Positions 18,811 to 27,424 of a stretch of DNA of 64,000 nt are shown one piece after another. Every line of letters starts with the position of its first letter. Positions within the stretch are counted from its first letter, which is position 1. This stretch comes from Tardibacter chloracetimidivorans (lineage in GTDB: Bacteria; Pseudomonadota; Alphaproteobacteria; Sphingomonadales; Sphingomonadaceae), in contig NZ_CP018221.1 in NCBI RefSeq assembly GCF_001890385.1, positions 1,723,501 to 1,787,500 of the forward strand, read 5' to 3'. The notes beneath the pieces are model-generated. The model searched no databases and was not told where the DNA came from. It saw nothing but the letters and a program-made list of their open reading frames with translations. The position numbers and the translations under genes are program-made.

Positions 18811-19449
18811 ATGGCGACGCGGCCAGCCAGAGAATTGACGGCCCGGCAGCAGTCCGCCCTGCCCGGAACGGGCTATCACAAGATGGTGGGAACCGCCAAA
18901 TGGCTGCTTCCCACCCTGGCGGGCGTTGTCGGGGTGGCGATGCTCGCCTGGCCGGTGATGGGCGGGCATGATTTCTCCTTCGTTCTGGCGAAGGATCGCG
19001 TGGCGATCGCCAGCGAGAGGCTGAAGATCGCCCAGGCCGTCTACCGGGGCGAGGACCGGCGCGGCCAGCCTTTCGTCATTTCAGCCGGATCAGCCGTGCA
19101 GCAGACGTCGCGCGACCCGGTGGTGAAGCTTCAGGATATGGCCGCGCGTATCCAGATGCGGGATGGGCCTGCCCATATCGTCGCCAAGTCCGGCTTGTAC
19201 GACATGGAATCCGAAACCGTCGACGTCGATGGGCCGGTCGCCGTGCGCGCCGCCGGGGGATATGCCCTGAACACCCGCGACGTGCAGATCGATCTGGCGA
19301 GCCGCACCGCCCACAGCGAAGGGCCTGTGACCGGATCGATGCCGCTGGGCACCTTTTCGGCAGACCGGATCGCCGCCGACATCGGCGAGCGGACGGTGAC
19401 GCTTGAAGGCCGGGCCCGCTTGCATATCGTCCAGAACAAGGTCAGATGA
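18811..19449 (+). CDS. lptC: LPS export periplasmic protein LptC
   Basis: 212 residues. One N-terminal membrane helix (about 29-50, WLLPTLAGVVGVAMLAWPVM) anchors a periplasmic beta-jellyroll domain that receives LPS from LptB2FG and passes it to LptA. The C-terminal part (SGLYDMESETVDVDGPVAV and GTFSADRIAADIGERTVTLEGRARL) is typical. It overlaps lptA by 4 bp and lies between rnd and lptA-lptB. Confidence 0.92.
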   Translation: MATRPARELTARQQSALPGTGYHKMVGTAKWLLPTLAGVVGVAMLAWPVMGGHDFSFVLAKDRVAIASERLKIAQAVYRGEDRRGQPFVISAGSAVQQTSRDPVVKLQDMAARIQMRDGPAHIVAKSGLYDMESETVDVDGPVAVRAAGGYALNTRDVQIDLASRTAHSEGPVTGSMPLGTFSADRIAADIGERTVTLEGRARLHIVQNKVR

Positions 19450-20003
19450 GCCGCATCATGAACGTTCCGTCTTTCCGCCCTCTCCGTGCGCGACTGTTGA
19501 TTTCCGGCCTTTTCCTTGCCCTGGCGGCGCCCGCCATGGGGCAGGCCGTTTCCGTGCTGAAGGGTCATGACAGCAAGCAGCCGGTGGATGTGGACGCCGA
19601 CCGCATCGAGGTGCAGGACCGGCAGGACCGGGCCGTGTTTTCCGGAAATGTGAAGGTGCGGCAGGGCAATCTGGCGATCGACGCGGCGCGGCTAAGGGTG
19701 GCCTATCGCAACGCATCGGGCCAGGGGCTGGAGATATTGCGGATCGACGCCGATGGCGGCGTGCAGGTGCGCAGCCCGTCGGAATCCGCGCGCGGCGACT
19801 ATGGCATCTACGATCTCAACAGCCGGATCATCACGCTGATCGGCTCCGTCTCGCTCAACCGCGGCGACACGCAGGTTCGTGGACAACGGCTGGTGATGGA
19901 CCTGAACACCGGCCGTTCGACGCTGGACGGCGGGAATGTCGCAAGCCCCGACGGCGGGCGGGTGTCGGGCCGGTTCGTCGTACCGCAGCGAAGCGGCGAC
20001 TAG
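19446..20003 (+). CDS. lptA: LPS transport protein LptA
   Basis: 185 residues with a Sec signal peptide (LLISGLFLALAAPAMGQA) and an OstA/LptA beta-jellyroll domain (about 45-165), starting VDVDADRIEVQDRQDRAVFSGNVKVRQGN. It forms the periplasmic bridge between LptC and LptD. The initiation codon overlaps lptC, and lptB follows after 125 bp. Confidence 0.93.
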   Translation: MSRIMNVPSFRPLRARLLISGLFLALAAPAMGQAVSVLKGHDSKQPVDVDADRIEVQDRQDRAVFSGNVKVRQGNLAIDAARLRVAYRNASGQGLEILRIDADGGVQVRSPSESARGDYGIYDLNSRIITLIGSVSLNRGDTQVRGQRLVMDLNTGRSTLDGGNVASPDGGRVSGRFVVPQRSGD

Positions 20004-20128
20004 TCCGGCTAATCCGAAAGACGGCTTGCGATCCGCCGCGCGCGGCGGCTAACATGTCGCACATGCACAAACCCTGCCAAATTGCAGTGCGGGGACCGTT
20101 CCAGCATGGATGAAGGCCGTTATTTTCG

Positions 20129-20902
20129 ATGAGCGATGTGGAAACCCTGGACCACCCCTCGGCGCATCAGGAGGTGAGCGATAACGGCCTTGCGGTCGTG
20201 TCGCTGGCCAAGGCCTATGACAAGCGGCAGGTGCTCAGCGACGTTTCGCTGTCTGTCCAGCGGGGGGAGGTCGTCGGACTGCTCGGGCCGAACGGCGCGG
20301 GCAAGACGACCTGTTTCTATTCGGTGATGGGACTGGTGAAGCCGGATCACGGCCGGATATTCCTTGATGGGACCGACATCACCGATCTGCCGATGTATCG
20401 CCGCGCCGTTCTGGGGCTTGGCTATCTGCCGCAGGAAACCTCGATCTTTCGCGGCATGACGGTCGAGCAGAACATCATGGCCGTCCTCGAAATCTCCGAG
20501 GAGGATTCCGTCAAAAGACAGGAACGGCTGAACCAGCTGCTTGGCGATTTCCATATCGAGCGTCTGCGCCAGGCCCCGGCGATGGCGCTGTCGGGGGGCG
20601 AGCGGCGGCGGGTGGAAATAGCTCGGGCGCTTGCGGCAACCCCTTCCATCATCCTGCTCGACGAGCCGTTCGCCGGGATCGACCCCATCTCCATTGCCGA
20701 CATCCGCGATCTGGTGCGGCAGCTTCGCGACCGGGGCATCGGCGTTCTCATCACGGATCATAATGTGCGTGAAACGCTCGATATCGTCGACCGGGCCTGC
20801 ATCATCTATGATGGCCATGTGCTGTTCGAGGGGAGCCCGGCAGCGCTGGTCGCGGATGAAAAAGTCCGCAAGCTCTACCTTGGCGAGGGGTTCGCCCTCT
20901 AG
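20129..20902 (+). CDS. lptB: LPS export ABC transporter ATPase LptB
   Basis: 257 residues. Walker A is GPNGAGKTTCFY near residue 52, the signature is LSGGERRRVEIARAL near 155, and Walker B is IILLDEPFAGIDP near 175. It powers LPS extraction with LptF and LptG, whose genes are not in the window. rpoN begins 14 bp downstream. Confidence 0.96.
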   Translation: MSDVETLDHPSAHQEVSDNGLAVVSLAKAYDKRQVLSDVSLSVQRGEVVGLLGPNGAGKTTCFYSVMGLVKPDHGRIFLDGTDITDLPMYRRAVLGLGYLPQETSIFRGMTVEQNIMAVLEISEEDSVKRQERLNQLLGDFHIERLRQAPAMALSGGERRRVEIARALAATPSIILLDEPFAGIDPISIADIRDLVRQLRDRGIGVLITDHNVRETLDIVDRACIIYDGHVLFEGSPAALVADEKVRKLYLGEGFAL

Positions 20903-20916
20903 GGCGATGACAGCCG

Positions 20917-22461
20917 ATGGCTCTTGGACCCCGCCTCGACCTTCGGCAAAGCCAGCAACTGGTGATGACACCCCAGTTGCAGCAGGCGATCAAGCTGCTC
21001 GCGCTGACCAATCTCGAGATCGAGGCGTTCGTCACAGAGGAGCTGGAGTGCAATCCGCTGCTGGAGGTGCAGACGGAGGACGACCGGGGGGGCGATGACG
21101 GAGACCCGGATCGGATGGCCGCGGGCGACGGGGACGCCGATTATGACACCGATGGCTTCGACGATGAGCCGCTTACCGCCGACCGGTTGATCGAAACCGG
21201 CGATGGCGGCGCCGACGCGCCGCTCGACGTGGATTACGACGCCGAAACATTCCATCACGACAGTTCGGCCGATACCGGCGGCTATGGACTGGACGGCGGA
21301 CTGAATCTGGACGGCGCTCCGGTTTCCGGCTTCAGCGGGGACGAGGATTACGAGACGGCGATCGCAACCACGATCTCGCTCCACGATCATCTGACCGCCC
21401 AGGCCGGAGCCAGATTCAAGGGCGCGGACCTGCTGGTTGCAGCCCATCTGATCGATCTTGTCGACGAAACCGGCTATCTGACGGACTCGGTGGAGGATGT
21501 CGCCGATCGGCTGGACGCGAGTCCCGCAATGGTGGAGGCCGTCCTCAAGGTCATCCAGACCTTCGACCCTTCGGGCATCGGCGCGCGGTCGCTGGCCGAA
21601 TGTCTTGCGATTCAGGCGCGCGAGGTGGACCGCCTCGACCCGGCGATGGCGCGGCTGCTCGACAATCTGGAACTGCTGGCGAGAGGCGAACTTTCCGCCC
21701 TCCGGCGGATATGCGGTGTCGATCAGGAAGATCTGTCCGAGATGATCCGCGAGCTTCGCGAATATAATCCGAAGCCCGGCCTGCAGTTTGGCGGGGAACG
21801 ATCGCAGATCGTCGTGCCGGATGTATTCGTCGCGCGCACACGCAGCGGCTGGGCGGTGGAGCTGAACTCCGCCACGCTGCCGCGAGTGCTCATCAACCGC
21901 CGCTACTATGCCGATCTGACCGGCGGGAAGCTGGACAAATCGCAGCGCGCCTTTCTTTCCGAATGCCTCACCTCGGCGAACTGGCTGGTGAAGGCGCTGG
22001 ACCAGCGGGCGCGGACCATCGTGAAGGTGGCGAGCGCGCTGGTGACGGCGCAGCAGGGCTTTTTCGAACAGGGCGTCAGCCAGTTGAAGCCCCTTACGCT
22101 GAAGCAGGTGGCCGAAGAGATCGGCATGCACGAATCGACGATCAGCCGCGTGACCTCCAACAAGTTCCTTTCTTGCGAGCGCGGGCTGTACGAACTGAAA
22201 TATTTCTTCACCAGCGGCATCCAGTCGGCTGACGGCGGCGATGCAGTGTCGGCCCATGCCGTGAAGGAGCGGATCAGGATTCTGATCGGCGCGGAAGATG
22301 CCGATTCGATTCTGTCGGACGACAAGCTGGTCGAGATGCTGCGCGAGGAAGGCTTCGACATCGCCCGCCGCACCGTGGCAAAATATCGCGAGGCCTTGGG
22401 AATCGGGTCTTCCGTTCAACGCAGGCGGCAGAAATTGCTGGCTTCTACCCAGGCGGCCTGA
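20917..22461 (+). CDS. rpoN: RNA polymerase sigma-54 factor
   Basis: 514 residues. Region I is the Gln/Leu-rich RLDLRQSQQLVMTPQLQQAIKLL, an acidic region II spans about 55-150, the core-binding domain follows, and region III contains the HTH (LKQVAEEIGMHESTISRVTSNK) and the RpoN box (ARRTVAKYREALGI). It directs transcription from -24/-12 promoters with AAA+ activators. The usual downstream partners hpf and ptsN are not next to it. Confidence 0.96.
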   Translation: MALGPRLDLRQSQQLVMTPQLQQAIKLLALTNLEIEAFVTEELECNPLLEVQTEDDRGGDDGDPDRMAAGDGDADYDTDGFDDEPLTADRLIETGDGGADAPLDVDYDAETFHHDSSADTGGYGLDGGLNLDGAPVSGFSGDEDYETAIATTISLHDHLTAQAGARFKGADLLVAAHLIDLVDETGYLTDSVEDVADRLDASPAMVEAVLKVIQTFDPSGIGARSLAECLAIQAREVDRLDPAMARLLDNLELLARGELSALRRICGVDQEDLSEMIRELREYNPKPGLQFGGERSQIVVPDVFVARTRSGWAVELNSATLPRVLINRRYYADLTGGKLDKSQRAFLSECLTSANWLVKALDQRARTIVKVASALVTAQQGFFEQGVSQLKPLTLKQVAEEIGMHESTISRVTSNKFLSCERGLYELKYFFTSGIQSADGGDAVSAHAVKERIRILIGAEDADSILSDDKLVEMLREEGFDIARRTVAKYREALGIGSSVQRRRQKLLASTQAA

Positions 22462-22612
22462 TTCCCTCGGCGTCGGCCCGTTCGATTTGCGACGAATCGA
22501 CTCGCCATCCGCGTCCTATTATGAAACAATCACTTCGGTTCGCTTTCATGATTTCACGATACCGCATCCGCGAAGAACGGCTGGCGGGTCTTTACATTTT
22601 CGGGAGCCGGAC

Positions 22613-22810
22613 ATGACGCTTTACAGCATCTATCAACGCGACCCCATCACCGGGCACATGAATATCGTGGCCCAGATTGAATGCGCCTCCGATCTGGAAG
22701 CGACGCGGGACGGCCGCCGATATTCGGAAATGGCCGACACCATGGTCTGCCTGGATGGACAGGTCGTCGCGCATCTGCGCCGACGTCCCTCGCTCAAGCT
22801 CGCAAGCTGA
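22613..22810 (+). CDS. Small conserved-looking hypothetical protein
   Basis: 65 residues from ATG 22613, after CGGGAG at 22601-22606. I do not recognise the family. The protein is soluble and begins MTLYSIYQRDPITGHMNIVAQIECAS, ending in a basic RRRPSLKLAS. The ribosome site and codon pattern suggest a real gene. It follows rpoN by 151 bp. Confidence 0.6.
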   Translation: MTLYSIYQRDPITGHMNIVAQIECASDLEATRDGRRYSEMADTMVCLDGQVVAHLRRRPSLKLAS

Positions 22811-22956
22811 GTTGAGCCTGGACACGAGGTTCGCCAAGGTACGCCTGCGCGAAGAAAGTTCAACCCATAGGGGTTCGCAAGGCCGAACGGTCGCCTTATG
22901 CGAGCATAGCTAGGCCGCGGATGCGGCCGCCTGGCGCTTTGAGGGAAGACAAATAA

Positions 22957-23043
22957 TGGTGCCCGCGACCGGAATCGAACCGGTACGCTCATAAGAGCGA
23001 GGGATTTTAAGTCCCTTGCGTCTACCAATTCCGCCACGCGGGC
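22957..23043 (-). tRNA. tRNA-Leu (anticodon TAA)
   Basis: Read on the minus strand: acceptor GCCCGCG pairs with CGCGGGC, then A and an encoded CCA. The D-arm has TGGTAGACGC, the anticodon loop CTTAAAA (anticodon TAA), a long variable arm typical of class II tRNAs, and the T-loop TTCGATT. 87 nt including CCA. Confidence 0.97.
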
Positions 23044-23115
23044 ACGCGAGCGAGACTGGTTTCGTTACCTCTCCTCAGAGCATAGCGAAAGAGGCTGTTT
23101 CGCCCCTCTCCGGCC

Positions 23116-23394
23116 TCAGACGTTCAGCTTTGCCCGCATTTCCTTGCCGGGCTTGAAATAGGGCACTCGTTTCGGCGGGACGGTGACGGCGTCTCCCGTT
23201 CGCGGATTGCGTCCGACCCGGCCTTCACGCGCCCTGGTTGAAAACGCGCCGAAGCCGCGCAGTTCAACGCGCCCACCCTGTGCAAGCTGGTTTGTGATGG
23301 CGTCAAAGATGACGCTGACCAACCGATCCACCTCGGCAACGCCAAGCTCTGGGTTCTCGGCTGCCAACGTCTGGACAAGCTCGGATCTGATCAT
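23116..23394 (-). CDS. ihfB: Integration host factor beta subunit
   Basis: 92 residues from ATG 23394, with a strong GGGAGGAG ribosome site upstream. HU/IHF fold: [26 protein letters not shown] helices, then [27 protein letters not shown], the DNA-bending arm around the NPRTG loop, and [14 protein letters not shown] bends DNA and would also assist the integrase found later in the window. Confidence 0.94.
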   Translation of the reverse strand: MIRSELVQTLAAENPELGVAEVDRLVSVIFDAITNQLAQGGRVELRGFGAFSTRAREGRVGRNPRTGDAVTVPPKRVPYFKPGKEMRAKLNV

Positions 23395-23565
23395 GCGACG
23401 ACTCCTCCCGTGGCGGGATCGACAGATACGCAGCAACATTACCGCTTGACCTTATACACATCCGGCAAGCGCCTCAGAAGTCCGAATATCATCGTTGCCT
23501 GCCTCGCCGCTCATCCTGTATTCAGCCCCGGCTGTTAAAGGCTGTCGGAAAGGCAGGAGTAGGAT

Positions 23566-23946
23566 ATGCCCGGGAGTGGGATTTTGCGTCACTTGTTTGC
23601 AACTATAATCGGCGCAGCGGCAATGTCGCATGGCGCAATGGCGGCGCCTGCGCCAAAGCCGCCCGCATTCGCCATGTGCGGTGCGTGTCACAAGGTGGAT
23701 CAGGGCGCGCCCCACGGGCTTGGCCCCAACCTGTGGGCAATCGGTGGGAAGGTCTCTGGCACGACTCCCGGATTCAAATATTCACCCGCGCTGACAAAGG
23801 CCAAGATCAAATGGGACCGCGCGTCCTTGATCAACTTTATCACCAATCCGCGCGCTGCCGTGCCGGGTAACCGCATGGCCTATGCGGGATTAAAGGATAA
23901 AGCCAAGGCAGCAGCCGTCGCGGACTATCTGATGTCGTTGAAATAA
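23566..23946 (+). CDS. Class I c-type cytochrome
   Basis: 126 residues with an N-terminal signal peptide (about 1-27, FATIIGAAAMSHGAMAA). The heme motif is CGACH with Cys38, Cys41 and His42; the distal axial ligand is probably the Met in PGNRMAYAG near residue 105. It resembles the mitochondrial-type cytochrome c550/c2 group used as periplasmic electron carriers. It converges with the small gene that follows. Confidence 0.9.
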   Translation: MPGSGILRHLFATIIGAAAMSHGAMAAPAPKPPAFAMCGACHKVDQGAPHGLGPNLWAIGGKVSGTTPGFKYSPALTKAKIKWDRASLINFITNPRAAVPGNRMAYAGLKDKAKAAAVADYLMSLK

Positions 23947-23958
23947 GGCGAAACGGCT

Positions 23959-24156
23959 TCAGTTAAGCGGCGCGGATTGTTCCGTGTCCGGACCTGCCGC
24001 CTCTACCATCCAGCCCGGCACCTCGACCCGGCTGTGGCTGGAGAACTCCAGAATATAGGATCGCTGGTCGAAGCAGCGTCCAACGATCCGCCCTACCGAT
24101 CCGGCTGCAAAACTGTCGACCGGCTGCACCAGCCTGGCCAAGTCTCTGAGCTGCAT
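23959..24156 (-). CDS. Small hypothetical protein with strong ribosome site
   Basis: 65 residues starting MQLRDLARLVQPVDSFAAGSV. An AGGAGG ribosome site sits nine nt before the ATG, which argues for a real gene. It has no signal peptide or membrane helix. Beta-rich appearance (GRIVGRCFDQRSYILEFSSHSRVEVPGWMVEAA) suggests a small barrel, but I do not recognise the family. The 166 bp between it and cysH hold nothing I could identify. Confidence 0.6.
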   Translation of the reverse strand: MQLRDLARLVQPVDSFAAGSVGRIVGRCFDQRSYILEFSSHSRVEVPGWMVEAAGPDTEQSAPLN

Positions 24157-24322
24157 TGCAATGCCCTCCTAGCAAACCGTGCGCATGATCGGCGCGACCA
24201 TACAACGACTCCTGACAGGCACTTTTTCTCCCCGAAAATTTTACCATGCTCGGGTGACAGTGACGATGATTCGCTGAGTCCGGGCGGACGGATCGGACGG
24301 GCCACCGGCGTGGCGCGGCGCG

Positions 24323-25084
24323 TTAGAATACGGGCAGTTCGCTCTCGTCGCCGCCGGATCCGTGGATGCCGCATTCCACCTTGTCCCAGCCGCGCCAGCG
24401 TCCGGCGCGCGGATCTTCGCCCGGCTTTACCACGCTGGTGCACGGCGCGCAGCCGATCGACAGATATCCCTCGGCCTCCAGCGGATGGCGCGGCAGATCA
24501 TGTTCGGCGAAATAGGCGTCCAGCCGGGACTTGTCCCAGTCAGCAAGGGGATTGATCTTCAGCCGCCCGTCCTCGATCTCGAAGCGAGGCAGACCCGCGC
24601 GGGTGCTGGACTGAAAGCCCTTGCGGCCGGAAATCCAGGCGTCCACGCCCCGCAGCGCGCGGGCGAGCGGTTCTACCTTGCGGATTTCGCAGCAGCCGTC
24701 CGGATCATAGGACCAGCGCAGGCCGGTCTCGTCCTTGTTGGCGATGACCTCCGGGCGCGGCTGAATGATCCGCAACTTCTGAAGCCCAAGGCGGGCGGCA
24801 AGATCGTCCCGATAGGCAAGCGTCTCGGGAAACATCTTGAGCGTGTCGACGAAGATCACCGGCGCGGCAGGATCGGCGGCCGCCACCATGTGCAGCAGGA
24901 CGGCCGATTCGGTGCCGAAGGAACTCACCACCGAAACCCGCCCGGCAAGCTCGCCACGCAGCAGGTCGCTGAGCATGGCGGGCGCCGAAACGCCCTCATA
25001 GCGCGCATTCAACGCATCGGCGTCCGCCTGTGTGAAAACAGGCTGGACGTCGATCGTGTCGATCCTGCGCGCTGCGTCAGCCAT
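24323..25084 (-). CDS. cysH: Phosphoadenylyl/adenylyl-sulfate reductase
   Basis: 253 residues. It reduces activated sulfate (APS or PAPS) to sulfite with thioredoxin. The PP-loop is SSFGTESAVLLHMV near residue 57. It carries the paired Cys in GCCEIRKVEPL, the CxxC in SIGCAPCT, and the catalytic Cys in VECGIHG. The CC...CxxC set ligates a [4Fe-4S] cluster and indicates the APS-type rather than the enterobacterial PAPS-type enzyme. It is the last gene of the sulfur operon and overlaps DUF934 by 8 bp. Confidence 0.94.
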   Translation of the reverse strand: MADAARRIDTIDVQPVFTQADADALNARYEGVSAPAMLSDLLRGELAGRVSVVSSFGTESAVLLHMVAAADPAAPVIFVDTLKMFPETLAYRDDLAARLGLQKLRIIQPRPEVIANKDETGLRWSYDPDGCCEIRKVEPLARALRGVDAWISGRKGFQSSTRAGLPRFEIEDGRLKINPLADWDKSRLDAYFAEHDLPRHPLEAEGYLSIGCAPCTSVVKPGEDPRAGRWRGWDKVECGIHGSGGDESELPVF

Positions 25085-25502
25085 GCCGCAGCTTCCAGAC
25101 CGGAACCGCGTCGTCCGCCGCCTTCTGGTATACGAATGCGTATCGCTCCAGCGTCGCCTTCACCACCTCGAGATCGAACGGCTTCTCCGGTGCGAAGCTG
25201 TCGAACCCGCAGCGCCGCATGAACAGGATCTGGTCGACCAGAACATCGCCCTGGGCGCGCAGTTCGCCGGTATAGCCAGCCTCACGGAGGATACGCGCCC
25301 CGGAATAGCCCCGGCCATCGCGAAACCGAGGGAAGGCGATTTCGATCAACGCGATCCGATCCAGATATGGGACCAGCCTGCGCGCATCGTCGCCCGCTTC
25401 CAGCCGAACGGCCGTCGCGTTGGATTGGCTGAGGAAGGCGTCCAGCGTAACGGCCGGCTCCTCGTGCACGGGATCATCGCGAAAACGCAGCGAATCAGCC
25501 AT
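25077..25502 (-). CDS. DUF934 family protein of sulfur assimilation
   Basis: 141 residues from ATG 25502. DUF934 proteins accompany nitrite/sulfite reductase and cysH in many proteobacteria and are thought to be oxidoreductase accessory proteins, role unproven. Typical segments are RLVPYLDRIALIEIAFPRFRDGRGYSGARILRE and GDVLVDQILFMRRCGFDSF. It overlaps both neighbours by 8 bp. Confidence 0.88.
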   Translation of the reverse strand: MADSLRFRDDPVHEEPAVTLDAFLSQSNATAVRLEAGDDARRLVPYLDRIALIEIAFPRFRDGRGYSGARILREAGYTGELRAQGDVLVDQILFMRRCGFDSFAPEKPFDLEVVKATLERYAFVYQKAADDAVPVWKLRHG

Positions 25503-27129
25503 AGATCGCCTCCTTGAACGGATTGACGCCGATGCGGCGATAGGTGTCGAGGAAACGCTCGCCCGGCTCGCGGTGCGCCTTATAGACATCGGTCGCCTTT
25601 TCGACCGCATTCACGATGCCGTCTTCGTCGAACCCCGGCCCGGTTATCTGACCCAGGCTGGCGTCCTCGGCCCCTGATCCGCCGAGCAGCAGCTGATAGT
25701 TTTCGGTGCCTTTGCGATCCACGCCCAGGATGCCGATATGGCCGGCGTGGTGATGACCGCATGCATTGATGCAACCGGAAATCTTCAGCTTCAGCTCTCC
25801 GAGATCGCGCTGGCGTTCGGGATCGGCGAAACGCGTCGCGATCTTCTGCGCGATGGGGATCGAGCGGGCGTTGGCAAGGCTGCAATAATCCAGCCCCGGG
25901 CAAGCGATGATGTCGCTGATGAGGTCGAGATTGGACGAAGCCAATCCGGCCGCATCGAGCGTTTTCCAGATCGCATAAAGATCGCGCTTGGTGACATGCG
26001 GCAGCACGATATTCTGCGCATGCGTCACGCGCAGTTCGTCGAAGCTGTAACGCTCGGCAAGATCCGCCATGAGATCGATCTGCTCGGCGCTCGCATCGCC
26101 GGGAATGCCGCCGATAGGCTTCAGGCTGATATTGACGATCGCATAGCCCGGCTGCTTGTGGGGCTTGACGTTCTGGTCGAGCCAGGCGGCGAAATCCGGA
26201 TCCGTGCGATCCACATCATCGGGAAGCCCGGTCTCGAACGGCGGCGCGACGAAGTAGGCGGCGATCCGGTCCAGCTCGGCCTGGGGAACATCCGACGCAT
26301 TGGGAAGAATGGCCTGCCATTCCTCCTCCACCTGACGGGTGAACTCCTCGGCGCCAAGATCGTTCACCAGGATCTTGATGCGCTGCTTGTGGATATTGTC
26401 ACGGCGGCCCCAGCGGTTCCACACGCGCAACGCCGCCTCCATGTAGCTGAACAGGTTTGCGGCGGGCAGGAACGGCCGGATCAGCGGCGCGACGAAAGGC
26501 GTCCGGCCCATGCCGCCGCCGATATAAACTTCAAAACCCAGCTCGCCGGCATCGTTCCGCACAAGCTTCAGGCCGATGTCGTGCAAGCGGATCGCGGCGC
26601 GATCCTCGTTCGCCGCCGTGACCGCGAATTTGAACTTGCGCGGCAGATAGCTGAATTCGGGATGAAAGGTGGTCGCCTGCCGCAGCAGCTCGGCCCAGGG
26701 GCGCGGATCGGCAACTTCGTCGGCCGAGGCCCCCGCATATTGATCGGACGAGATGTTCCGGATGCTTTCGCCGCTCGTCTGGATGGCGTGCATCTCCACC
26801 GTCGCGAGTTCGGCGAGAATCTCGGCGGCGTCCTCCAGCTTGATCCAATTGTACTGAATATTCTGGCGGGTAGTAAAATGGCCATAGCCGCGGTCATATG
26901 TGCGGGCGATATGGCCAAGCTTCCGCATCTGGCGGCTGCTGAGCGTGCCATAAGGAATGGCCACGCGCAGCATATAGGCATGCAGTTGCAGATAAAGGCC
27001 GTTCTTCAGCCGCAGCGGCTTGAATTGGTCCTCGGTCAGTTCACCGGCGAGACGGCGCGCCACCTGGTCGCGGAACTCATCGACGCGGGCATCGACGATC
27101 GCCTGGTCATATTGGTCGTAACGGTACAT
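25495..27129 (-). CDS. cysI: Assimilatory sulfite reductase (nitrite/sulfite reductase hemoprotein)
   Basis: 544 residues. Siroheme and [4Fe-4S] enzyme reducing sulfite to sulfide. The cluster ligands are in ACPGLDYCSLANARS (CX5C) and SGCINACGHHHAGHIG (CX3C), in the C-terminal half. Two ferredoxin-like half-domains precede each catalytic half. Lying between DUF2849 and DUF934-cysH points to sulfite, not nitrite, as substrate. Confidence 0.92.
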   Translation of the reverse strand: MYRYDQYDQAIVDARVDEFRDQVARRLAGELTEDQFKPLRLKNGLYLQLHAYMLRVAIPYGTLSSRQMRKLGHIARTYDRGYGHFTTRQNIQYNWIKLEDAAEILAELATVEMHAIQTSGESIRNISSDQYAGASADEVADPRPWAELLRQATTFHPEFSYLPRKFKFAVTAANEDRAAIRLHDIGLKLVRNDAGELGFEVYIGGGMGRTPFVAPLIRPFLPAANLFSYMEAALRVWNRWGRRDNIHKQRIKILVNDLGAEEFTRQVEEEWQAILPNASDVPQAELDRIAAYFVAPPFETGLPDDVDRTDPDFAAWLDQNVKPHKQPGYAIVNISLKPIGGIPGDASAEQIDLMADLAERYSFDELRVTHAQNIVLPHVTKRDLYAIWKTLDAAGLASSNLDLISDIIACPGLDYCSLANARSIPIAQKIATRFADPERQRDLGELKLKISGCINACGHHHAGHIGILGVDRKGTENYQLLLGGSGAEDASLGQITGPGFDEDGIVNAVEKATDVYKAHREPGERFLDTYRRIGVNPFKEAIYG

Positions 27130-27130
27130 T

Positions 27131-27424
27131 TCAGATCACCCAGTTCGAAGCTGCAAGCTCGGTGTCGAGCGCCAGATCGGGCCGCACAGTCGGCCCGAGG
27201 CTGCGGATACGGTCTTTGATATGAGCCGGACGCAAACCCTGGGGAGTCTGAACCGCCGCGATCACATAAGGCGCGTTCACCCGACGTGCGGCTTCCTCGG
27301 TCGCGGCGATCGCATCGCCGTGCTCGTCCACGTCCACCGCTTCGGCCACGTTGACCGACCACCCCTGACCAGTCCACCAGATGACGGCCCCCGTCTTCAG
27401 ATCATTGCCCGTCAGAATCTTCAC
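27131..27424 (-). CDS. DUF2849 family protein
   Basis: 97 residues beginning MKILTGNDLKTGAVIWWTGQGWS. DUF2849 is a small family encoded almost only between cobA/cysG and cysI in alphaproteobacteria, so a helper role in sulfite reduction is inferred. Its ATG overlaps the cobA end by 4 bp and it lies 1 bp before cysI. Confidence 0.88.
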   Translation of the reverse strand: MKILTGNDLKTGAVIWWTGQGWSVNVAEAVDVDEHGDAIAATEEAARRVNAPYVIAAVQTPQGLRPAHIKDRIRSLGPTVRPDLALDTELAASNWVI

